From positions 21,578,754 to 21,642,753 of the forward strand of contig CM119266.1 in NCBI GenBank assembly GCA_051294375.1: a DNA stretch of 64,000 nt, in the 5' to 3' direction. Numbering within the stretch: the first letter of the stretch is position 1; each line of letters starts with the position of its first letter. A program made the translations under genes and the position numbers. The notes under the pieces are model-generated. The model did not search any database. It was not told the origin of the DNA and worked only from the letters and a program-made list of their open reading frames with translations. This document shows positions 1 through 13,351 of this stretch, piece by piece. The DNA is from Paraspadella gotoi (lineage: Eukaryota > Chaetognatha).

Positions 1-3000
1 TCCTCCCAATCATTCTGCCTCTCTGGCGTTCTTTCTCTCTCTTTTTAAAATTAAGATTAAAATATTTCTTTTTTTTTTTCTCGTTTTACTTTTTGGGCTT
101 TTTTAGGAGTTTACGTTGTTCTTAGAAATCAGGAAGACTTTTTCAATGGAGATTTTTCGTTAAAATCTGACTACCAAATATGTCAACGCTCTGGGAAAAA
201 ATTCAGGTTGGTAAAAATAGATGTTTAAAAACACCTTCGATTCGATCCTGTTGCATTCTGAAGGGCTCGATTTTTTCTCTTGACAGGAAACCATCATTTT
301 TGACATTCAAAACTATCAGATTCAAATGGACTTGGTCTGTCGGGGAAAATATTTTTCGACGGCAACTTTTTTTTATAATATAAAATAAAGGGGATTTCTC
401 AACTTCGAATAACATTGTTCAACGCATTTTTTAACATATGTTTAATTACAATAAACTTCAAATTCAGGAATCCGATAGCCCATAGCATATTGTTCTGAGG
501 GCTTCTCAAATATTTTTTTCTTTACATTATATGGTTTATTTTGATATGATACGATTTCATGGGGGAAAGTGGAATTAGGTCCATTTTTTGGTGGAAAATT
601 TTATTTTTAAAGTAAAAGGTAAAAGAGGAGCTAACGATCGGGAATTCTTAAGAGTTTTTCAACCGGAGTCACGATTCGGGAAAAAAATCTTCTATCGGCG
701 AAAAATCTATCAAAGAAGGGGTGATTTTCACGAAGATTTTGGTAATATTTTCAGTATTTATGAGGTGGATTTTTGGTTTGAAACTCTTAATATTAACAAT
801 TATTTGCCATCATTTCTACCTTGGCCGGTTAATAAGAATATATTAAAAAAAACCTCTGGCTTTTGTTCGTCTCAGAGCTTAGTCCTAGGCTTTTATGTTA
901 AAGTTCTTTTTTCTTGTTTGAAGGTTATTTCCTTTCTCCCTTCTACAAATTTTCTTTCAAAATCTTTCTTCTCCCACTTCTCCAAATTTTACTCTTCCAC
1001 CCACAGTTGTCATTTCTTTTCACTTTTCCAATTATTCTCCCCTTTATCTGCTTACTGGGTTTTCTACTTCCTGCTTTTATCCTTACTTTCTTGCTTTTCC
1101 TTTTGATTATTCGATATGTCCAGAAGGCTTACCGCAATCTAAAATCTTTTTCAACTCCCTTCTGATCGTTATCTACTCGACTCGGATACTTTCTCCTTTT
1201 CGTCGCTTTCTCCAATTTCTTCCTTTCTTCTTTGCTCTAAATTCTCCTCTACCCCTTTCTCCTTTTTCTCATGCTCCTTATCTCGTCACTTCTCCTATTC
1301 TTTCTATTTCTGTTCTCCAATTTTTCTCCTTTCTTCCCATCTCTCCTCTGTTCCTCCTCTCTTTTCTTTTCTCTTCTAACTCTCTCCTTTCCTCCCATTT
1401 CTCCTCTTTCCTCCTTTCTCATTTTCTTTTCTCTAAACTCTCTCCTGCTCCCCATCTCCCTCTTTCGTTCCTGTCCATTCTTTTCTTCTCTCTCTCTCTC
1501 CTTTCCTCCCATCTCTACCTCTTTCCTCCTTCTCTTTTTGCCTTTCTACTCAACTCTTTCTTTCCCCTCCCTTCTTTCTCCATCGCTCCTTTCCTTGTCT
1601 TCCACTTGTCTTTCCTCTTAACTCTCTCCTTTTCCTCCCTTCCTTTTTTTCCTTTCCTCTCTCTCTATGCGTTTTTTTCACTTAGCGGGCCCGACTTCGT
1701 TCGAACCCCAAAAACTGGCAGCAGCAGTTAAGAGAAGCAATTCGGCCGCGAAATTGAAACTTCTTTTAGGAAAGAAAAAAACTTTGTTGACACTTGAACT
1801 TTTTTTTTTGATTAATATCAGGCGAAGCGATGCAGGCGGACAGTACCCTTTTTTATATTTGGGGGGGACGGGTTTAGAATGAGAGTTAAAATGATGAACT
1901 GCCCTGTGAAAATAAAGTATTTTTTATTTTTTTAACTTATTCGCGTCGAGTTTATTTTCTTAAGGAGAGCTAGGAGAGAGATAAAACACGGGACAAAAAA
2001 AGAGAGAGATGGGCAAAAACTGATGAATATCTCGCCTAATTAACCGAACCGATGTTCTTTTTTAATTTTACTAATGAGGATTCGAGCATCTCGGTTTTAG
2101 TCGTCTCGCGCGGCGTCTCACCCTCATTGCATTGTTTATAAATCGATTTTCCTGGTTTTACCGCTTTGTTGTTTTTATCATTAATGCGACCGAAGTGGAA
2201 CGAAGATAATCGCTGATCGAGAATCGGCCTCGAGTCATCTAATCTCAATAAATGCGAGGAGAGAGAGAAAAAAGAGATGAGAGAGAAGGCAGGGAGAGGA
2301 GAGGAGAGAGAGAGCGCTATGATAATGTTATTTTCTGCTTCTTTATCCCGGTGATCTTGAAGAGAATATATCAGAATCTATATGCCTAGGTTTTTAGAGC
2401 TTAAAAATAAGTTTCTCTCGAAAGAGGCTTAATTGATTTATATAGTTAAATCCAAGATTTTTTAAAAATTAATCGTTTCACCTCAATGTTTTTTTCCCTA
2501 TTTGTTTCTTTCAATGCGATTTATTCTTCTTTCTTCTTTTTTTCTTTTCAAGTTTTCAACGGAATGCGAACCGTTTCTCTCTTTGCTTGTTTGTTTCCTA
2601 CCAATTTACTTTCCTTCATTTCCATTTTCATCAGAGTGTCGTTGTTAGTTGTTGTTGTGTCTTTTTTAACTAAAAATTATTTTTCACTTTTTCCATTTCG
2701 CATCGAATTTTTTGTTTTTCCCCGTTTCACTTCGGGATAAAAAATAAAAATGTTCCATTGTTTTTTCAGGGCTTTATTAAAAAATAGTTCTTTGGTTGTC
2801 ACATTTCCCATTTATCGAATAACTCTTAGTTTTCTCATATCATTTTCATCTCTCTCTCTCTCTCTCTCTTCTCTCTCTTCTTCTCTCTCTCCTTCTCCTC
2901 TAATAAAACGAGAACAAAATAAAAAACCGATCGCAATTTATTTTATTTTTCTGATTTTATGATTTCCGTTTATTCATCTTCGATTCATTTTACCTTGGCA

Positions 3001-4474
3001 TCGAACGTACGCCTCACGTGATGACGGTGTAACGCAACTGACGAGATCACAAAAGACTCTATATTCAAAATGAATTTAAAAAGGCGATTCAAAGACAAAT
3101 CAATTCAGAGACAAAATGGTTAAATGTTAAAATGTAAAACCTGATGGTTCACCATATTTGGCGAGTGAAGGTTCCCTGATAGCGAATCGGCCACATCAAT
3201 CCTCTTCTTGCGCCCGAACTTCATTACCCTACTTTAAAGCTTTCTACCGTTGGGGAAAAGTTCCGCCCAAAAATTTGACCCTATCTCTCCTCTCTCTCTC
3301 TTTCTCTCTATCTCTCTTATCTCTCTATCTCTCTATCCTCTTCTCTCTCTCCTCTCTAACACACAGGCACACACAAACAACGCCTTTTTCCTTCTAGGCT
3401 TAGCTATAAGTGCAAAGCGCTCGTAAAAACTGACTTCAATAACTCTAAAAAAAAACCCCAAGCGGAAAACTATAGTAAACCAGTTCATAATATAAATATA
3501 ATAAAATAAAAAACAATACTGTTTCTCTGAAAACGTTCATTCGTAATGATAACCCGCTCGGCAGATGGCGCCAACCCCTTCGGCGTTCGGCGTTTCCCGT
3601 TTTCCAATTTCCTGAACGAAAAAAAAAAAACGAAAAAAAATTAATTTCATTTCATTTTTTAAAAAAAAAAAAAAGTAATTAATTGATTTTATTCAGAGCG
3701 AGAAAATAATTTTGGCAAGGTGGGCAGAAAGTAGGAGAGAGCAATTTATATTTCGATTAGGATGAAATTTCGAATATTTTAGGACAGCCCGTCCCGTCGT
3801 TATCGTCGCGTCGTCGTTATCGTCGTCATCCGTCGCCTTTATCGTCATTGTCCAAACATTTGGGCTTTTTTTTTTTAAAAAAAAAGGCCCATTGTTGAAA
3901 TTTGAAAAATTAGAACGCAGCGGTCTAGTTGGCAGAGTCCCAAAATTCGACAATTAAGTTTACCTCAATTCACAAACCTTGGAGTCACGTTGACAATTTT
4001 ACAACTGGGCCCGTCTCAAAATATCTACGCCGTTCACCCGGGTTCACTCCTACACTTGCGGGATTTCCTTTTCTTCCAGGTTCCCCCCCCCCTTTTTCTT
4101 AGCATACGGGGATGATACGATATTGAGAAAGGGATCAATGTGGCCATTGGCCAATCACGGCCAACGAGGGAAAACATCGTTAAAACCGATGTTACCGAAT
4201 TCTTTTTTTTTTTTTTTTGCCCCGTTAATGCGAATATGCATTCCCTCGACTGCTTTCTCTATTTACACCCTGGCTTAGGGCGCCAACCGTCCGAAACACG
4301 CTAATCGAGATTCGACGCCCAGAAACCATCCCGCCACATCGGCGTTCTTCTTCCTCGTCATCAAATGGACCATTCCGTCTCCCTTCTTTCATTTTATATT
4401 AACTGATTCGCGGCCGGGCGAGGAGTGCGATGTCTATGTCGCTATTTTTCCCCTTTGATAACGTTGTTTTTTGT

Positions 4475-4615
4475 TCACGTCTCTTCGTCACGTCACGCCG
4501 TCTCGGGGTCTGTTCAGCGTCTTCGTCTGTCACATCTCGTCTGTCACGTCCTGTCTGTCACGTTATCGTCTGGTCACGTCTCCGTCTTATGTCACCTCTC
4601 GTCTCTCAACGTCTG
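4475..4615. repeat. 14-bp minisatellite GTCACGTCTCGTCT (block A1)
   Basis: These are tandem, partly corrupted copies of GTCACGTCTCGTCT. The cleaner version of the same array lies at 13352-13470. Confidence 0.75.
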
Positions 4616-4959
4616 TTTTTTATTAATTGAGCTAATACGGGATTTTTTTTTTTCATTAATATTTCATGTTCAAATTAAAATTGCCAAATTGTCGTCCCGT
4701 GTCCAATTCCAATTTGGGAGAAAGATAAGGAAGAAAGAGGAAAGAGTTAACAAGATAAGCCAAGTTAAAAAAAAAAATCTTTCTCATTCCCCTCATCTTT
4801 CCTTTAATTTAAGTTTGAGGACACCTTAAAATATTTATCAAAAGAACAAAATAAAGATAATTATATATCCAAAGAAAAAGAATAAAAATCCCGGCCGATA
4901 GGGCAAAACTCGTCCCTCGCCGGAATTTCCCGGTTGTCATTCCGGGGTTTATTCCGTCA

Positions 4960-5390
4960 AAAAACTTTTCGGCCATTGGCATTTCCGCACCATCACCCAA
5001 CCCCCCCCCCATCCCGGCCCACGCGGCTACTCCCCTTCCGCCCCCCTCCCCCCTAAGAAATCAACTCGGCTACTGAATTTCGCCCTTCGTGCCGCCGCGG
5101 TACTCTTTTTTGAACTCTCACGGCGCTGACCGCGGCCTTTGCCCCTTCTCGCGGAAAATCCCGCGCCCCCAAATTTCAACGCCCCCCCACACCGCCCTCC
5201 CCTTCACCTCGTTGGATAAATTAGACTCCCTACGCCACCCTAGACCGCCAAACCGCCTCTCCCTTGTGGCGCCATCTCGTCGCCTGGCGCCGGTCCGCCT
5301 TGTCTTATTTGTTTGCCCGGGAAAGTTTGCAGCCGAGGGTTTTATGGCGCCATTGTTCTAAGGGGATAGGGGCGGATTTGCTGGATGGGA
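4960..5390. promoter_or_regulatory. GC/CpG-rich promoter-like island (block A1)
   Basis: A C- and CpG-rich stretch within AT- and CT-rich surroundings, containing repeated GGCGCC elements. In copy 2 the matching flank (14050-14160) has an ETS-type site. I infer a promoter or CpG island but cannot assign it to a gene. The nearest supportable coding exons lie several kb away on the minus strand. Confidence 0.35.
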
Positions 5391-5654
5391 AACGAAAAAA
5401 AGGATTGTTTAGGTTTAGAAAGGAAAAAAGGGATGTGAAGAGGAAGTTTCGATTTCGACCCAACCTCGGCCTTCCCCCTTTGCCCCTTCCCCCCCCCTCC
5501 CTTCCCTTCCCCGTGATATTTGAGGATGTTTTTTTGCTTAGCTTTTTCATTCCTCTTTTTTTTTTCTCCGGGATTCATTTCTCTAACCGGAATTTTGCTG
5601 GCGCCTGACCCAGGGAAAGGGTGGCAGAAAGAAGATGCAGGGAAGAAAGAGAAA

Positions 5655-5955
5655 ACGAGGAAAAAAAGCAAGGAAAACCGAGGCCCGGCGTGGCCCCCGC
5701 GCAGGCCCCGGCACGGCAGGCGGCGGACCACCGGCATGCGCGGCCGGGCCCCCACCCCCCGCGGCGTCACGCGCCCGGCCCGCCCGCGCCCTCCGAGCGA
5801 ACCTGCCCCTCCGAGATCCAGTTAACACCGGGCGGCGTGCCGGCGAGGCCCGGCGGCCTCACGACGTGCCCCCCTCCCGCAGAGGCCCCCCCCCTGCGGC
5901 CACTCCCAGCGGCCCCCACCGCCCCCCCCCCCCCCCCCGCGCCCCGACCCCCTTA
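5655..5955. other. Extremely GC-rich insert, suspected gap fill
   Basis: About 300 bp of almost pure G+C, including a run of more than ten C. It is flanked by poly-A-rich, low-quality-looking sequence. The corresponding part of block A2 is an N gap (14238-15149), so there is no second copy to confirm it. Six-frame translations are only Pro/Arg/Ala/Gly-rich strings. Confidence 0.5.
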
Positions 5956-6797
5956 AAGAAAGAAAGAGAAGTAAGAAGGAAGAAGAATAAAGAAAGAGAA
6001 GCGGGTGAAGAAATAAAGAAAGGAGGAAAAGAAGCAGCAGTTTTTTAAAAAAAAAAAAAAAATAAAAAAAATAACCAACCAAAGCAAGTTTGCTGCCTTT
6101 TTTTTACATCTTGTGGTGGTCTCGGACCGCCGATTTTCTAGATTTCAGGCAATATTGGCGAAGTTGCATTTTATGGCGTAAAAAAAATAAATAAAAAAAA
6201 AAAAAAAATAATTTTTAAAATAATTAAAATTAAAAAACGTGGTGGTGGAGGCCGAAGCTAGAGGCCCTGACAGCGTAGGCGGCGGCTGAGAGCGCTTGGT
6301 GTTAGTGGAGTTGCAGTCATGAAGGCGCAATCATCCGTGAATTGAGGTGAAGGTTGTTTTTTTGCCAATCTGACCGGTGCCGCGTAAAATCCTTTAGCAC
6401 CGTTTGGCAAGTGGTGTTGATTGTCTTCGAGGTTTAAAGTAATAGCGAAATGTCTTCGGGGCATCGTCCGCTGGTCCCGCGGGCGTATTCTTTCCTCGTC
6501 GTCATCGTCGTCTCCCGTCGTCTTTCCTCCCGTAATTCGCTTCCCCTCGCACATTCCACCCGCTCTTTCAGAAAAGCAATATTATTACTAAGCATTTTAA
6601 AATTTTATTCGGTTGAAAAAATCTTCTAAATATTTAAATCTTTCGCCATTTTTTTCTTTTTTTTTTTTTTTTTTTTTGTGGGCCCCCCATATTTTTTTCT
6701 GTCCTTCCTCACCTTCTTGTTCCTCCTATTCTATCTCCCTCTCCTTTTCGTTACCTATCTCCCTCTCCCCGGCCTCACCTCATTTCTTCATTTCACA

Positions 6798-6834
<37 letters not shown>

Positions 6835-7589
6835 ACTCTCTTCCTCTCCCTCTCTCTCTCTCTCTCCTCTCTCTCTCATCTCTCTCTCTTCTTCTCTCCC
6901 TCTCTCACCATTTTCCCCTATCCTCAGTCGATACTCTCGGTTTTTATTTTTTTCTCTCGATGCCGTTATTTCGTTTTTCTGATAATAATTTCCAACTTGA
7001 AATCGATAAAGGATTTACTCTGCCTCTCTCTCGCTCTCTCTCTCCTCTCTATTCTTTCTCTCTCTCTCCTCTCTCTCTTCTCTCTCCTCTCTTCTCTCTC
7101 TCTCCTCTTCTCTCTCCTCTCTCTCTCTCTCTCTCTACGACGTCATTGCTTGCATTCCAACGATTTCGCGTTTCGCTTTATAACTGTTTTTCTTCTTTTT
7201 CGTTTTATTTCTTTCTTTCGATCGCGTTTCCCTTTACCGTGTCGCTTTCTCGTTCTTCCCCCTTTTTTCCCCTTCCCCACTTCTACACCTTCCACCTTCA
7301 ACATCAAGCGAATTCAATACCAAAGGAGGACCAATTCAATCTGAGCGACGCGACTTTGCAGAACAGAAGGGCGTCGACATCATTGACTTTCTCTTTTTCT
7401 TCGCTCAAGCTTTGCTTTTTCTTCTCTTTCATTTTTGTTTTTTCTTTGCTTTGTCGTTTTGCTTTCTTGCTCCTCACTTTCGTTTTTTTCTTCTTCCTAC
7501 CCCTTTCCTTTTTATCTGCGGTCAACTTTTTTTCTGTTTCTCATTTGTGCTCTTTCTCCTGTTCATTACTTTGTATTAATCTGCTTTAT

Positions 7590-7808
7590 CTTGGCTTTTT
7601 GCTAACCTCTTTGCTTTTCCTTCGGCTCCCTTGTTTTTGCTTTTACTCTCTTTTCCTTTCGTTTTATTTTTCTTTGTTCAACCGTCGGTGAAACAATGAA
7701 GTGTTGTTCATTTTTCTTTTTGCAGTCGTCGTTCGTCGTCGTCGTCGTCGTTCCGTCGTCACTGTCATTCCAGGGATCCTCTCCAGTCCACCATATCCGT
7801 TTCAGTCT
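7590..7808 (-). CDS. Acidic-protein exon, Asp-rich, frame broken (block A1)
   Basis: This is the minus-strand counterpart of 15606-15832. The (GTC)n tract reads as poly-Asp on the minus strand, downstream of a DEDPLDD-like stretch. It is followed by a Lys-rich tail. Several single-base indels break the frame in this copy. Confidence 0.3.
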
Positions 7809-9044
7809 TGTACGCAAGAGGAAACTTTGTCTCTCTCTCTCTCTTCTCCTCTCTCTCTCTCCTCTCCTCTTCTCTCTCTCTCTCTCTCTCCTCTCTCTCC
7901 CTCTTCGGCCTCGTTCTAATTCTTTGGTTTTCGTCAATCGTTTCTGGACCCAGGCTGACCTTCGCCTGCGACTCCGAAAGTCATCCTCGTTTTCTTCTTT
8001 TCTTTTCTTTTGTTTCCCTTTTTCTTTTTCTTTTTTTCTTCTGTCAATTTTCGAGTATTTTTTTTTTCTTTTTTGTTCTGTCGTTTCTCGGGAATGGGTT
8101 TCGCTTTGTCTACGACCTTTGCAACTTTTGACGATGCTCTCTTCTCTCTCTCTCTGGCTCTATTTCTCTCTCTCCCTCTCTTACTCTTCTTTCTCTCTCT
8201 CCTCACTCTCTCTCTCCTCTCTCGTTCTCTCTCTCTCTCTCTCTCTCTCTTCTTCTTTTCTCTCTCTCTCTCTCTCTTCTCTCTTCTTCTTTTCGATAGA
8301 TTTTCTCTTTGAATTTTGTTTCAAAACGGACCGCTGGGATCGCGGGGATCGCGAAGCGTCGACGCGTAAAAATAATATCGCCCTTCGCGTCTTCGACGTC
8401 GGGCGGTTTTGACTTTTTTTTTCCAACCGCCGTACGCTCGCCCATTTTTTTTTTTTTTTCATTCTCTTTTTTTTTCTATTTAAATTTTTTTAAATCTTAC
8501 TTTTCTTCTTTTTTCATTTTCGGTGAAATTTTTCTTATTTCATTCTCATTTTCTTTATTTTTTGTTTTTAGTGTCCTGATGTTAGTCCTCTTGTTTTGTT
8601 TTTTTTTTTTGTTTTTTTTCTTACTTATTGTCTTCTTTTTTTCTCCGCATGATGCTGGTGTTTGTGTTTATCTTCGTCACATAGTTTGTCTCTGTTTCTT
8701 TTTCCTTTTTTAAGGTTTGATTTTTTTCTTCTTTCTTTTCGGTTAGCGTAATTCCACGTGGTTTTTTCTTCCTTTTTTCTTTTTTCTTTTTCTTTCTTTT
8801 TCTTTCTTTTTTCTTTCTTTTTTTCTTTCTTCGCTTTCCATCGTCGATTCGCATCCTTTTCACTTCCAGCGCATCGGTTGCCATTGACGACGTAATCATT
8901 CCACACGGTTTCGGTTCTTTCCTCGGCGCGTTGGTTTTTTTCGGGTCTAATTTTTCCCATGAATGTTTATTGTATGAATTGTATGGAATAGTATTTCATA
9001 CAATCGAAAGTGAAGTTCAAAGGTCATCTTAGAAAGACAATTAC

Positions 9045-9285
9045 AGGTGATTTCAGGACTCCCTCCATACTTTTTTTAGATCTTCTATGGTTTCTTTGAA
9101 CTCGAGATCTCCGACCTCATCGATTTCGTAGTCGTTCGTTCGTCGTCGTCGCTTCTTCTTCGTCGTTCGTCGTCGTCGTCGTTCGTCGCAACATCGCGCT
9201 AGATATTCGTCTCATTTTCCTCCTTCAGGGGAAATCGGCCGTAAATCTTTTCACTCTTTCGAGCCAACCTATTCACTTTCTCGTC
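9045..9285 (-). CDS. Acidic-protein exon b, noisy copy (block A1)
   Basis: Counterpart of 17097-17331, with the same acceptor and donor context. The Asp tract is disrupted by indels (GTCGTTCGTCG patterns). The C-terminal part EVGDLEFKETIEDLKK is cleaner here than in the other copy. The protein family is not recognised. Confidence 0.45.
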
Positions 9286-9443
9286 CTATTTCCCATTTCT
9301 CAATTTTCCCTATTCCCACATTTTCCCATTTTTTTCAATTCTCGATTTTCCCAATTCCCATTTTCCGGATTTCCCACTTCCATTCCCGCATGCCCTTACC
9401 CACTTTCCCACATTCCCAATTTTTCCCACATTCCACTCCATAC

Positions 9444-9689
9444 ATCCTGACTTTTTTTCCCCTGCAGCGAATTGATGTGAGAAAGGAAGTACATGAATTT
9501 TTTTTCGGATCTCTTTCCCAAATGCATCTGTTTTCTTTTTTTCCTGGAGCCTCTCCCAATTCACTCATCGTTTTCGTTATTGAGCATTCGACCGAATCAC
9601 CCACAATGGCCATCTCTCTCTTTTTTTTTTTTTTTGAAGACAGACTCGAACGAGGAAGTGTCCTCATCAAAACTTCGTTTTAATCTTTT
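9444..9689 (-). CDS. Acidic-protein exon a, noisy copy (block A1)
   Basis: Minus-strand open sequence that includes SFDEDTSSFESVF, a Lys run over a homopolymer, then SITKTMSE and a Lys/Glu-rich stretch. The likely donor GTATGG is at its low-coordinate end, where the 8-bp minisatellite intron begins. The 5' boundary is uncertain because the homopolymer length is unreliable. Confidence 0.4.
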
Positions 9690-11159
9690 AGACTACATCT
9701 TTCTTTCATCACTGGAGCTTTATCTCTTCTTCTCAGTTTTACCGTCTTCCTCCCTTTTTTTTCAATCTCTCTTTCTCTCTCTTCCTCCCACTCATTCTTT
9801 GCCTCTCGGCGTCTTTCTCTCTCTTTTTAAAATTTAAAATTTAAAATTTTTTTCTTTTTTTTTTCTCGTTTTACTTTTGGCTTTTTATGTTAAAGTTCTT
9901 TTTTTCTTGTTTGAAGTTATTTCCTTCTCCCTTCTACAAATTTCTTCCAAATCTTTTCTTCTCCCATCTTCTCCAAATTTTCTTCCACCACAGTTGTCTT
10001 CTTTTCACTTTTCCAATTTTCTCCCCTTTATCTCTTACTGGTCTACTTATGCTTTTTTATCCTTACTTTCTTTGCTTTTTCCTTGATTTGATTCCAAGTC
10101 GACAATTCCAACTCCCACTTCAAACCGCAACTCTGAAACTCCTTTTTTCGGACCTCCAGTCTCTTCTTGAATCTTATCTCTGCTCTTTATCCGGTATATC
10201 TTCTCCAATTTTCGCTCCTTTTCCTCCCATATCTCCTCTTTCCTCCTTTCTCTTTTCTTTTCTCTAAACTCTCTCCTTTCCTCCCATCTCTCCTCTTTCT
10301 TCCTTCTTCTTTTCTTTTCTCTCATCTCCTTTCATCCCATCTCACCTCTTTCCTCCTTCTTCTTTTCTTTTCTCTCAACTCTCTCCTTTCCTCCCATCTC
10401 TCCTCTTTCCTCCTTCCTCTTTTCTTTTCTCTCAACTCTCTCCTTTCCTCCCATCTCTCCTCTTTCCTCCTTTCTCTTTTCTTTTCTCTCAACTCTTTCC
10501 TTTCCTCCTTCCTCTCTCCTTTCCTCCCATCTCTCCTCTTTCCTTCTTCCACTTTTCTTTCCTCTTAACTCTCTCCTTTCCTCCCTTCCTTTTTTTTTCC
10601 TTTCCTCTCTCTCATCGTTTTTTTCATTAGCGGCCGACTTCGGTTCGAACCCCAAAAACTGCAGCAGGTTAAGAGAGGCAATTCGGCCGCGAAATTGAAA
10701 CTTCTTTTAGAAAGAAAAAAACTTTGTGACACTTTGGAACTTTTTTCTGAATTAATCAGGCGAGCGATGCAGGCGGACAAGTACCTTTTTTATTTGGGGG
10801 GGGGTAGAATGAGAGTTAAAAATGATGAACTGCTGTGAAAATAAATATTTTATTTTTTTAACTTATTCGCGTCGAGTATTTTCTTAAAGAGAGCTAAGAG
10901 AGAGAGAGAGAGGGCAAAAACTGATGAATATCTCGCCTATTACCGAACGATGTTCTTTTTTATTTTTACTAATGAGGATCGAGCATCTCGGTTAGTCGTC
11001 GTCGCGCGGCGTCTCACCTCATTTGCATGTTATAAATCGATTTTCCTGTTTACGCTTCGTGTTTTATCATTAATGCGACCGAAGGAACGAAGAATCATCG
11101 ATAGAATCGCTCCGAGTCATCTTAAATCTCAATAAATTGCGGAGAGAGAGAGAGAGAGA

Positions 11160-11367
11160 NNNNNNNNNNNNNNNNNNNNNNNNNNNNNNNNNNNNNNNNN
11201 NNNNNNNNNNNNNNNNNNNNNNNNNNNNNNNNNNNNNNNNNNNNNNNNNNNNNNNNNNNNNNNNNNNNNNNNNNNNNNNNNNNNNNNNNNNNNNNNNNNN
11301 NNNNNNNNNNNNNNNNNNNNNNNNNNNNNNNNNNNNNNNNNNNNNNNNNNNNNNNNNNNNNNNNNNN
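11160..11367. other. Assembly gap (208 N)
   Basis: Run of N in block A2, bordered by GA repeat. Confidence 1.
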
Positions 11368-11478
11368 AAGTATATCATTTATTGCTAGGTTTTTTAGAGC
11401 TAAAATAGTTTCTCTCGAATAGATGGCTAATGATTTTATATAGTTTAATCCAAGTATTTTTTAAAAATTTAATCGTTC

Positions 11479-11709
11479 NNNNNNNNNNNNNNNNNNNNNN
11501 NNNNNNNNNNNNNNNNNNNNNNNNNNNNNNNNNNNNNNNNNNNNNNNNNNNNNNNNNNNNNNNNNNNNNNNNNNNNNNNNNNNNNNNNNNNNNNNNNNNN
11601 NNNNNNNNNNNNNNNNNNNNNNNNNNNNNNNNNNNNNNNNNNNNNNNNNNNNNNNNNNNNNNNNNNNNNNNNNNNNNNNNNNNNNNNNNNNNNNNNNNNN
11701 NNNNNNNNN
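11479..11709. other. Assembly gap (231 N)
   Basis: Run of N in block A2. The matching part of A1 is about 2480-2680, AT-rich with no gene seen. Confidence 1.
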
Positions 11710-11876
11710 TTAATAAAAATATTTTTCACTTTTTCCATTCGCATCGAATTTTGTTTTTCCTCGTTTCCTTCGGGATAAAAAATAAATGTTCCATGTTTTT
11801 TCAGGCTTTATTAAAAAATAGTTCTTTGTTGTCACATTTCCCATTATCGAATAACTTCTAGTTTTTCAATCATTTT

Positions 11877-11933
<57 letters not shown>

Positions 11934-12295
11934 ATAAATAGAGAACTAAATAAAAACCGATGCAATTTATTTTTATTCTGATTTTTATGATTTCCGTTAT
12001 TCATCTTCCGATCATTTTCCTGGCATCGACGTTGACGCCTCACGTGATGACGTGTAACGCAACTGACGAGATCAAAGACTCAATATTCAATAATGAATTA
12101 AAAAGGCGATCAAAGACAAATCAATTCAGAGACAAAATGTAAATGTAAAATGTAAAACCTGATGGTCACATCATTTGGCGAGAGGTTTCCCTGATAAGAG
12201 AATCGCCACATCAATCCTCTTCTGCCGACTTCATTACTTAAGCTTTCTACCGTGAAAGTTCCCAAAAAAATTTGACCCTCTCTCTCTCTCTCTCT

Positions 12296-12346
<51 letters not shown>

Positions 12347-12998
12347 TCTCTCTCTCTCACACACACACACGCACACACAAACACACGCCTTCCTTCCTTG
12401 AAGGCTTAGCTATAAGTGCAAAGCTCGTAAAAACTGTCTTCACTTACTCTAAAAAAGCCCAAGCGAAACTATTAGTGAACCAGATTTCATAATAAATATA
12501 ATAAAATAAAACAATACTGTTTCTCTGAAACGTTCATTCGTAATGATAACCCGCTCGGCAGATGGCGCAACCCCTTCGGCGTTCGCGTTTCCGTTTTTCA
12601 ATTTCCGAACGAAAAAAAACGAAATTAATTTCATTCATTTTTAAAAAAAAGTATTAATGATTTTATCAGAGGAGAATAATTTTGGAGGGGCAGAGATTTT
12701 ATTTCGATTTAGGATCGAATTTCGATAATTTTTAGGAGGCGTCGTCGTTATCGTCGTCGTTATCGTCGTCGTCGCTATCGTCATTGTCCAAACATTTGGG
12801 CTTTAAAAAAAAAAGGCCATTGGTTGAAATTGAAAAATAGAACGCAGCTAGTTGGCAGAGTCCCAAATATTCGACAATAAAGTTTACCTCATCACAACCT
12901 GAGTCACGTTGACAATTTTACAACCTGGGCGTCATCTAGGCCGTTCGACGCCGTTCACGTCCTCATCTTGCGGGATTTCCTTTTCTTCCCAGTTCCCC

Positions 12999-13165
12999 NN
13001 NNNNNNNNNNNNNNNNNNNNNNNNNNNNNNNNNNNNNNNNNNNNNNNNNNNNNNNNNNNNNNNNNNNNNNNNNNNNNNNNNNNNNNNNNNNNNNNNNNNN
13101 NNNNNNNNNNNNNNNNNNNNNNNNNNNNNNNNNNNNNNNNNNNNNNNNNNNNNNNNNNNNNNNNN
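12999..13165. other. Assembly gap (167 N)
   Basis: Run of N in block A2, next to poly-C and poly-T tracts. Confidence 1.
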
Positions 13166-13351
13166 TTTTTTTTTTTTTTTGCCCCGCTTAATCGAATTGC
13201 ATCCCTCGACGCTTCTCAGTATTACACCCTGGCTTAGGCGTAAACACGCTTCGAGATTCGACGCCAGAAACCATCGCCACATCGGCGTCGATCATCAATG
13301 GCGTCTTAACTGATTCGGGCGAGGGAGGGCGATGTCTGTCGCTTAACGTGT

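Larger units (their letters stand above)
1..9615. repeat. Block A, copy 1 (long imperfect duplicate)
   Basis: This segment aligns by eye from end to end with 9782-17690. Shared anchors include the opening CT-rich stretch, the 14-bp minisatellite, the GTC tracts and the minus-strand acidic exons. Differences are mostly 1-2 bp indels, typical of raw long reads. Most of 1-1660 and 6600-8900 is pyrimidine-rich low-complexity sequence. 1670-4960 is AT-rich, intron-like sequence in which I see no supportable gene. Confidence 0.8.

Noticed and set aside
6613-8412. Long open frames over CT-rich sequence (up to more than 300 codons of Ser/Leu/Phe)
   Set aside because: They are translations of (CT)n and T-rich tracts on one strand and Glu/Arg/Lys strings on the other. 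No domain, no conserved frame between copies.
10322-10655. Glu/Arg/Lys repeat 'proteins' on the minus strand (GKERVERKEKRKEER type)
   Set aside because: They encode a tandem CT-rich repeat of about 56 bp whose frame is preserved only by chance. The block A1 version is shifted.
10645-10665. GGTTCGAACCC near 10650, a perfect B-box string
   Set aside because: No T-stem extends beyond the core and there is no A box on either strand. The block A1 copy lacks one G.
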